Below are positions 59,210 to 64,000 of a DNA stretch of 64,000 nucleotides, one piece after another (position 1 is the stretch's first letter; the number at the start of each line of letters is the position of its first letter). Made by a program: the position numbers and the translations under genes. A model generated the notes under the pieces. It worked only from the letters and a program-made list of their open reading frames with translations, made no database searches and had not been told where the DNA came from. Source of the DNA: Gp1-AA133 sp963850425 (GTDB lineage: Bacteria; Acidobacteriota; Terriglobia; Terriglobales; Acidobacteriaceae); assembly GCA_963850425.1 (NCBI GenBank), contig CAWKLF010000007.1, positions 310,001-374,000 of the forward strand, given 5' to 3'.

Positions 59210-61273
59210 TCACTTCTGCGAACCCACGACTTCATCCGCGGATTCGCTGCTGGAATGCTGGGCCGCGACCGCATCGGTGACCGAAGCGTCGCTGTCCAGC
59301 TCGGCTGCGATCTCGGAGCGAGCGGCGGCGAGCAAGGTTTCAGAATCCAGGCCGTGTTCCTCGCGGTAATGCTCGTAAGACATCTTTCCGTCCCACCATG
59401 CCCAGTTCATGGGATAAACGTCGGGATCGAAGAAGACCTGATAGAAGTGCCACACGACGATGGCCAGGGTTGCCAACACGGCTTCGTAAAGGTGAATAGC
59501 GGTGGCGACGTCCAGCCACCAGCGCGCCAGGATACCGCCCACGAAGACTTTCGCCCAAAGCATGATGCCGGTCCCGGCCATGACGAACAGTCCCCAAACC
59601 AACGCCCAGTATTCCGCCTTCTCCGCATAGTTGAAGCGGCGGAACTGAGGCTTCTCGCGACGTCGCCCCAGATAGTACAGCAGGCAGCCGATTGCGTCCG
59701 TGGCATCTTTCGGCGTGGGCAGGAAGTCGAGCAACAACCGGCGACCGTCTTTCCGGAAGGCAAGGTAGAACATGTGGTAGGTTCCGACTCCGATGAGAAC
59801 GACGCCGGCAACGCGGTGCGTGATGCCGCGAATTCTCTCGCCCATTCCCAGCAGTGCGGCAAACCAGGAGTCCGGGAACTTGAGCGCGAAGCCGGTGATC
59901 ACCAGAGTGATGAAACTGCTAAACAGGATGACGTGCTGCCAGCGCTGATGCAGCGACATGCGCTCGACCATGCGATGTTCGTGCCGGCGGCGCAGCAAGG
60001 CTTTGTGTCTCCAGATGATCAGGTTATGCAGGAGCATGGCACCGATCACGGCGAAGATCATGCCGAGATAAAACTTGCGGATCCAGCGCACCGCGACGCT
60101 ACCTACATCGGCGGAGAGAGGGGCATCGACGTGAACCTTGCTGAGGGCAAACTTCTCGGTGACTCCGGGATGGCACTGGCCGCAGGTGTTCACCAGATTG
60201 GAGCGGTTGATGGTGGATCGCGCGTCGCTGGAGGGCAAAATGTTGTGCACGCCGTGGCAGCTTGCACAATTGGCCACGATCTGGGAACCGAGTTTGGAAG
60301 CCAGCCCGTGATAGCTGGCCAGGTAGGTGGTAGAACGGCGGCCGGCGACTCCGAATTCTTCGTTGAGGCGGACGCCTTCGTGACAGCGGGCGCAGGTGAT
60401 GCTCGCGAGGTTGGCGGCAGCAACGGAGGAATTGGGATCCTTGTGATCCTTGATGGAATGAATGCCGTGACAATCGGTGCAGACCGGGGCCTGGCTGTTG
60501 CCGCGCGCGATGGCCTGGCCGTGGATGCTCTGCATGAATTCCTGCTTCACATCTTCGTGACACTTCGCGCAAGTAGCAGGCACGTTGAAGCGAAAGATCG
60601 GAGATTTATCGTTGGTGGCAGCCAGAATCTCATGCGCCCCGTGGCAATCGGTACAGACCGCCGCCTTCTCGGAACCGGAGGCGACCGCCTTCCCGTGGAC
60701 GCTTTGCAGGTACGAAGAAAAGGGCTGGGCGCTGTGGCCGCTGGCTTCCATGACGTATTTCTGACCATGACAAGTCCCGCAGGTGGCCGGGATGTTGGCA
60801 TGGCTCACGCGCGACTTCGGGTCGCTCGCGGGTAACAACTCATGCGGGCTGCCGTGACAGGAAACGCAGGTGGCCGCCTGGCCATCGCCTGCCTGAATGG
60901 CTTTCGCATGGTAGCTGCGATCGTAGGCAGCCTGCTGGTCGGCATGGCAACTGGCACAGGAAATCCTGGCTGGAGTGGTTTCGTGGGGAGAAGTCTTTAC
61001 GTCAGTATGGCAGTCGACGCAGGCGAACATTCCTCCGTGGATAGAAGCTTTAAAAGCGTCGGGGTTGACGGAGATACTGATCTGCTTGCCGCCTACGTCC
61101 TTGGTCATGGTGGGATCGCCGTGGCAGGCTAAGCATTCCTCGTTGGTAGGCTTAGGTGGCTCAAGCTTTTTAGCGGAGGCGAGGGCCATGCCGCCAAATA
61201 CCAGACTCAGCAGTCCAAGTTGGAAGACGCGGAGCGTTCGCCACATCCATGAATTCCTGTGAGATGTAGGCAT
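59210..61273 (-). CDS. Eleven-heme cytochrome c fused to a b-type cytochrome (CbcL-like)
   Basis: The start at 61273 has GGAGGAAAGG upstream. The 687 residues begin with a signal/anchor (VFQLGLLSLVFGGMALAS). A periplasmic region with eleven C-x2-C-H sites follows: CLACH, CVDCH, CASCH, CVSCH, CGTCH, CTDCH, CAKCH, CTDCH, CARCH, CASCH and CGQCH. From about residue 405 comes a four-helix HydC/FdnI-like cytochrome b with His in LHNLIIWRHK, RWQHVILFSS, GITHRVAG and GTYHMFY. CbcL of Geobacter has this design with nine c-hemes and oxidises quinol for low-potential Fe(III) respiration. Function here is inferred. Confidence 0.88.
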   Translation of the reverse strand: MPTSHRNSWMWRTLRVFQLGLLSLVFGGMALASAKKLEPPKPTNEECLACHGDPTMTKDVGGKQISISVNPDAFKASIHGGMFACVDCHTDVKTSPHETTPARISCASCHADQQAAYDRSYHAKAIQAGDGQAATCVSCHGSPHELLPASDPKSRVSHANIPATCGTCHGQKYVMEASGHSAQPFSSYLQSVHGKAVASGSEKAAVCTDCHGAHEILAATNDKSPIFRFNVPATCAKCHEDVKQEFMQSIHGQAIARGNSQAPVCTDCHGIHSIKDHKDPNSSVAAANLASITCARCHEGVRLNEEFGVAGRRSTTYLASYHGLASKLGSQIVANCASCHGVHNILPSSDARSTINRSNLVNTCGQCHPGVTEKFALSKVHVDAPLSADVGSVAVRWIRKFYLGMIFAVIGAMLLHNLIIWRHKALLRRRHEHRMVERMSLHQRWQHVILFSSFITLVITGFALKFPDSWFAALLGMGERIRGITHRVAGVVLIGVGTYHMFYLAFRKDGRRLLLDFLPTPKDATDAIGCLLYYLGRRREKPQFRRFNYAEKAEYWALVWGLFVMAGTGIMLWAKVFVGGILARWWLDVATAIHLYEAVLATLAIVVWHFYQVFFDPDVYPMNWAWWDGKMSYEHYREEHGLDSETLLAAARSEIAAELDSDASVTDAVAAQHSSSESADEVVGSQK

Positions 61274-61344
61274 TGGAGCCTTTCCTCCTCCCCACTTGCG
61301 ATCCAAAGGCAGTTCTATTGTTGGCGGGGATGGGCGGAGGGGCA

Positions 61345-61380
61345 GTGAGTCGTCTCACCGCCGGACGTGACGCACATCAC
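61345..61380. promoter_or_regulatory. Tandem CRP/FNR-like operators before the CbcL-like gene
   Basis: GTGAGTCGTCTCAC (61345-61358) and GTGACGCACATCAC (61367-61380), with starts 22 bp apart, lie about 72 bp upstream of the ATG at 61273. This is the same arrangement as at 57498. Confidence 0.82.
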
Positions 61381-61440
61381 AATGTGGATGGTCAGGCTAC
61401 CGGGCTGGAGTTGTGGCGAAGTCCCAGGCGCGTAATCGAC

Positions 61441-61923
61441 TCAGCGGTCCTGATGACAGGAGCGGCAAAGCTCCTGGGCAGGCTTGACCAGCAAGCGCGT
61501 CTGCGGACGGGCGTGATGAGCGGAATGACACGTGAGGCAACTCAAGTGCGCATCCACGTGCTGTTTGCCGATTTTGGCTTGGTGGCAACGCTCGCAACGC
61601 CCAAGAATGACCTCGGGCCGGGCTCCGGCATAGCGTTCAATCTGGTCGGGATCTCCGCCCGCGCTCACATGATCGGCGCCTGGTCCGTGGCAGCCTTCAC
61701 AGCCTAGAGCCGCCACATTGCCGCTCTTGAGGGTCTCTACATGAGGAGACTTCATGAAACTGTTGTAGGCGTCCTCATGACATCCCTGGCAGACTTCGAC
61801 GCCGACGTACTTGGAGGAGTTCTCAGGAGAGGCGGGGTTCTGGGCGAACAATTGCGGCAGCGCGAACATGAAGAGCGCGACCAAGCAAAGAATCCAAAGA
61901 CGTCGAACGGCTGAAAACTTCAT
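61441..61923 (-). CDS. Periplasmic five-heme cytochrome c
   Basis: The 160-residue protein has a signal peptide (LWILCLVALFMFALPQLFA) and five C-x2-C-H sites: CQGCH, CEGCH, CERCH, CLTCH and CRSCH. The pairing and His-rich spacing (HGPGADHVSAGG, HVDAH, HSAHHARP) resemble the DmsE/MtrA-like and cytochrome c3-type chains. It is probably a soluble electron carrier between the two membrane cytochromes. It ends 60 bases from the operator pair of the CbcL-like gene and begins 69 bases after the HTH-less regulator gene. Confidence 0.88.
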   Translation of the reverse strand: MKFSAVRRLWILCLVALFMFALPQLFAQNPASPENSSKYVGVEVCQGCHEDAYNSFMKSPHVETLKSGNVAALGCEGCHGPGADHVSAGGDPDQIERYAGARPEVILGRCERCHQAKIGKQHVDAHLSCLTCHSAHHARPQTRLLVKPAQELCRSCHQDR

Positions 61924-61992
61924 AATAGCGGCCCTGGGCGAAAGATCGGCATGTTGGTCTGACAGGAGCGAGGGTTTCGCTACCAGATGACC

Positions 61993-62484
61993 CTATGCGG
62001 GCACGGCACGCTGACGCCGGGTGCGGCCCAATCCTACGGAGCGCACCCGGTCATAAGCGATATGGAGATCCTGGCTGAGGAGGTCGACCACATGCAGGCA
62101 AGCCTCGCGATGTTCACGAAGGAAGGTCAGAAGCTCTTTGCGCTTGATCATCGCGACCTGAGCGTCATCCAGAAGTTCGGCGGTCACTTCGTGAGCAGTG
62201 CCCGATAGGGCCGCACTCAGGCCGAGCACTTCCCCGGGCACGGCGATGTGGAGGGTCAGACGCTTGCCTGATTCCGAACACACGGTAAGCTTGGCGCGGC
62301 CTTCGCACAGCACGAACACTCCGCGTGCCGGCTGTCCTTCGCGGAACAGGACCGTGTCCCGCGGACAATTAATTTTGGATTTGACGTGATCGAGCGCGGC
62401 CAACACGTTGGCCGGCAGATCGCAAAAAACCCGGTCCGGGCGCAAGGCACATTCGAGGCAATTCTGCTGTATCGCGCTCTCCAT
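61993..62484 (-). CDS. CRP/FNR-type protein lacking the DNA-binding domain
   Basis: From the ATG at 62484 the 163-residue protein has a Cys-bearing N-terminus (QQNCLECALRPDRVFCDLP) and a full cyclic-nucleotide-binding-like beta roll (PRDTVLFREGQPARGVFVLC, LTLHIAVPGEVLGLSA). The dimer helix follows (LHVVDLLSQDLHIAYDRVRS), and then it ends GLGRTRRQRAVPA. The neighbour at 62577 continues at this point into a helix-turn-helix. DNA beyond the stop encodes no HTH in any frame. It may form inactive heterodimers or sense redox through its Cys residues. The start at 62532 is less likely because an operator covers it. Confidence 0.82.
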   Translation of the reverse strand: MESAIQQNCLECALRPDRVFCDLPANVLAALDHVKSKINCPRDTVLFREGQPARGVFVLCEGRAKLTVCSESGKRLTLHIAVPGEVLGLSAALSGTAHEVTAELLDDAQVAMIKRKELLTFLREHREACLHVVDLLSQDLHIAYDRVRSVGLGRTRRQRAVPA

Positions 62485-62518
62485 AAGAGGTTGATATCCC
62501 TTAGGAGGAAAAAGCACA

Positions 62519-62554
62519 GTGATTGCAGTCACCCGAATGGGTGACCCTTAACAC
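62519..62554. promoter_or_regulatory. CRP/FNR-like operator with a weaker second site
   Basis: GTGATTGCAGTCAC (62519-62532) fits GTGA-N6-TCAC. GTGACCCTTAACAC (62541-62554) starts exactly 22 bp later, with one mismatch in its right arm. Between them TCACCCGAATGGGTGA is itself a palindrome. It precedes the HTH-less regulator. Confidence 0.7.
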
Positions 62555-62576
62555 AGGGGCGGGGGGAAGCGTCCCG

Positions 62577-63299
62577 TCAGCTGTTAGTGGCCAGCGCCTT
62601 CAGGGCAACTTTGTTGCGAATGACCAGAGTCGAACCCTTGGCTTGCACGATTTGCCGCTTCTTCAGATCAGCAAATAAGCGAGTTACGGTCTCGCGGGAA
62701 GTGCCGATCATCTGCGCGATTTCTTCATGCGTAAGTGCAAGTTTGAGGCGGGGTTCCTGCTTGGCGGCCTCGCCGTTTTTGGAACTCCATTCCAGAAGCA
62801 GCTTGGCTAATTTCTCTGAAGCGGAGTGGGACAACCCCAGCGATCGCACTTCGTGACAGGCGTTGTTGTATTTTTCGCTGAGCTGCTCGGCGACCTTGAA
62901 GCACGCATCGGAGTTGTCTTTCAGGAAGCGCAGGAAATCTTCGCGCTTCACGAAATTCACCTGGCAGGGGTCGATGGTTTCCGCAGTCAGCTCGTAGGGC
63001 TTCCCGGAAACGGTGGCGCTGAGTCCAAGGACCTCGCCGGGTTCAGCAATCTTCAGTATCAGGGTTTTGCCGTCGGTGGCGCAGATGGAGAGCTTTACCC
63101 GCCCTTTGCACAGAACAAAAATTCCCCGCGGTGCCTGGCCTTCCACGAACAGGACAGCGCCCTTGGGATAAGCGGTGGCATACTTGATGGCCTCGAAGGA
63201 CTGGAGCGAAGGGGTTGGCAGGTCGCAGAAAATGCGGTCCGACCGCATCTTGCAGGTCAGGCAGCTTTCGATGATGTCGAGCCCGTATGGTGAGAGCAC
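62577..63299 (-). CDS. CRP/FNR-family transcription regulator with N-terminal Cys cluster
   Basis: I choose the GTG at 63299 (GGAGGA upstream), giving 240 residues; 63320 is possible. The N-terminus has ESCLTCKMRSDRIFCDLP, a C-x2-C-x8-C set that could hold an FNR-like iron-sulfur cluster. The beta roll (PKGAVLFVEGQAPRGIFVLC, LKIAEPGEVLGLSA), the dimer helix and a complete winged HTH (LALTHEEIAQMIGTSRETVT RLFADLKKR) follow. The recognition helix SRETVTR has the R-E-T-x-x-R typical for GTGA half-sites, and such sites flank this gene. It should control the cytochrome cluster. Confidence 0.92.
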   Translation of the reverse strand: MLSPYGLDIIESCLTCKMRSDRIFCDLPTPSLQSFEAIKYATAYPKGAVLFVEGQAPRGIFVLCKGRVKLSICATDGKTLILKIAEPGEVLGLSATVSGKPYELTAETIDPCQVNFVKREDFLRFLKDNSDACFKVAEQLSEKYNNACHEVRSLGLSHSASEKLAKLLLEWSSKNGEAAKQEPRLKLALTHEEIAQMIGTSRETVTRLFADLKKRQIVQAKGSTLVIRNKVALKALATNS

Positions 63300-63391
63300 A
63301 AGGTCCTCCGTTATGCCCACAAGGAGGCCCGGCGTGCAAGCGATCTGCGCCGTGGGCTTCCCGAGGGTGCCGGCCTGATTACCAGACCGCT

Positions 63392-63475
63392 GTGACCAGC
63401 GTCACGACATCAGTGTCCGCCGTGGCCGAACCAACTGCGGTGACTCTGGGCACAAGTGGATGTGACCTGCCTCAC
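63392..63475. promoter_or_regulatory. Three CRP/FNR-like operators in the divergent promoter region
   Basis: GTGACCAGCGTCAC (63392-63405), weaker GTGACTCTGGGCAC (63440-63453) and GTGACCTGCCTCAC (63462-63475). The last two start 22 bp apart. They lie between the regulator start at 63299 and the plus-strand gene at 63613, so autoregulation is likely. Confidence 0.78.
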
Positions 63476-63612
63476 ATAACGCCGGGAAGGGGAGTTTTCC
63501 GGCCTTGGGAAAGGATTTCGGCTCCGCGTAGTTTTTCTGGTGTTACGCGCGATTTCAAGGCATACTAGGCGGCGAAGCCCTTCCCCGGCGCCAAGGAAGG
63601 TGGCTGCCCGCC

Positions 63613-64000
63613 ATGTTAGAGGAACTCGAGCAACAGGAAACTACCCAGGAGCAACTGGTCGTCCCCCGGCTGGAAATTGCAGCTCCTGCTCCCATATCGG
63701 TCGAAAACGATCAGACGCAACGGCGCCGGATGGTGATTGCGCTGGTCATGCTGCTGGTAGCACTAGGGCTGGTCCTGATCAAGGACCGCGATTTCTGGTT
63801 CCCTGCTCCGGAAACGACTGAATCGGAAGCATTTGATGACACGGCACCGGCGGACGAGACGGCCCAGCCCGCCACACCGGCCAGACGGCGGCAGCCTCGA
63901 CTCCCACCATCGTGAAGAAGCGCCCAGCGCCAGTAGCCAGGAAGGCGCCTGAGCCCGCGCCTCCGGCAGCGCCCGCGGTAACCGCCTCCCGAGCTGTGTT
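63613..64000 (+). CDS. Membrane-anchored Pro/Ala-rich protein, partial and probably frameshifted
   Basis: The reading begins MLEELEQQETTQEQLVVPRL, has one membrane helix (about residues 39-56, VIALVMLLVALGLVLI), then an acidic Pro/Thr linker. It ends at TGA 63915 after RRRQPRLPPS. In the +1 frame the same linker style continues without a stop to the window end (TPTIVKKRPAPVARKAPEPA, then PPAAPAVTASRAV). So one base is probably gained or lost near 63870. The layout suggests a TonB-like or other envelope protein whose outer domain lies beyond the window. Its promoter region has CRP-like operators. Confidence 0.6.

Noticed and set aside
59255..60835. 526-residue plus-strand frame opposite the 11-heme cytochrome
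   Set aside because: The minus strand has eleven heme sites and a membrane domain; the plus frame is a G+C-driven shadow.

Overview
The window looks like a chromosomal stretch of an Acidobacteriota genome (Terriglobia/Koribacter-like). This is inferred from the high G+C, an Oar-type TonB receptor next to a TPR gene, PilZ/REC regulators, several tiny conserved-looking proteins and many dispersed intergenic repeats. No rRNA or other species marker is present, so the assignment is an inference.

Layout. 0.1-7.8 kb holds housekeeping and hypothetical genes: TPR protein, PagL-like lipid A deacylase, SDR, glutaredoxin, acyl-CoA ligase, DinB protein and a Glu/Asp-rich protein. 7.8-12.1 kb is an accessory island. 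It contains a two-gene cassette (TIR-like effector plus small winged-helix-like partner), small membrane proteins, a VasI/TagO-like lipoprotein, a MITE-like inverted repeat and a REP-associated tyrosine transposase bracketed by inverted hairpins. 12.1-17.5 kb carries PEGA, FKBP, EVE and carboxypeptidase-regulatory-like proteins, then groES-groEL behind a canonical promoter and a perfect CIRCE operator. 17.5-23.4 kb has a decayed TPR gene, a repeat-rich gap, YihY/BrkB, AsmA and TonB-like genes.

23.6-28.7 kb is a coupled signalling operon: double-REC protein, TonB receptor (one-base frameshift), YfiR-like periplasmic protein, CHASE8-like histidine kinase and a truncated response regulator. tRNA-Leu(UAA) and zwf-glk (ATGA overlap) follow. 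31.6-46.5 kb is a carbohydrate region: GMC oxidoreductase with its subunit-3 partner, sugar isomerase/epimerase, double-thioredoxin protein, glycoside hydrolase, polysaccharide deacetylase, a GH9 remnant, AGE epimerase, and an Oar-type receptor broken by five frameshifts beside a TPR protein. Two promoter regions here share a LacI-like 10-mer.

46.5-52.7 kb holds a REC-PilZ-PilZ regulator, small proteins, DUF4126, a RibBA with an eroded GTP cyclohydrolase II loop and membrane proteins. 52.9-55.7 kb has an ECF sigma/anti-sigma pair behind a sulfite-oxidase-fold molybdoenzyme and its cytochrome b.

56.1-63.6 kb is the most coherent unusual block: an AhbD/NirJ-like radical SAM heme-synthesis enzyme, a 7-heme membrane cytochrome, an 11-heme cytochrome fused to a b-type cytochrome (CbcL-like architecture), a 5-heme cytochrome, and two CRP/FNR-type proteins, one lacking its DNA-binding domain. 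GTGA-N6-TCAC operators occur upstream of four of these transcription units, in pairs whose starts lie 22 bp apart. This suggests one self-contained, redox-regulated electron-transfer regulon.
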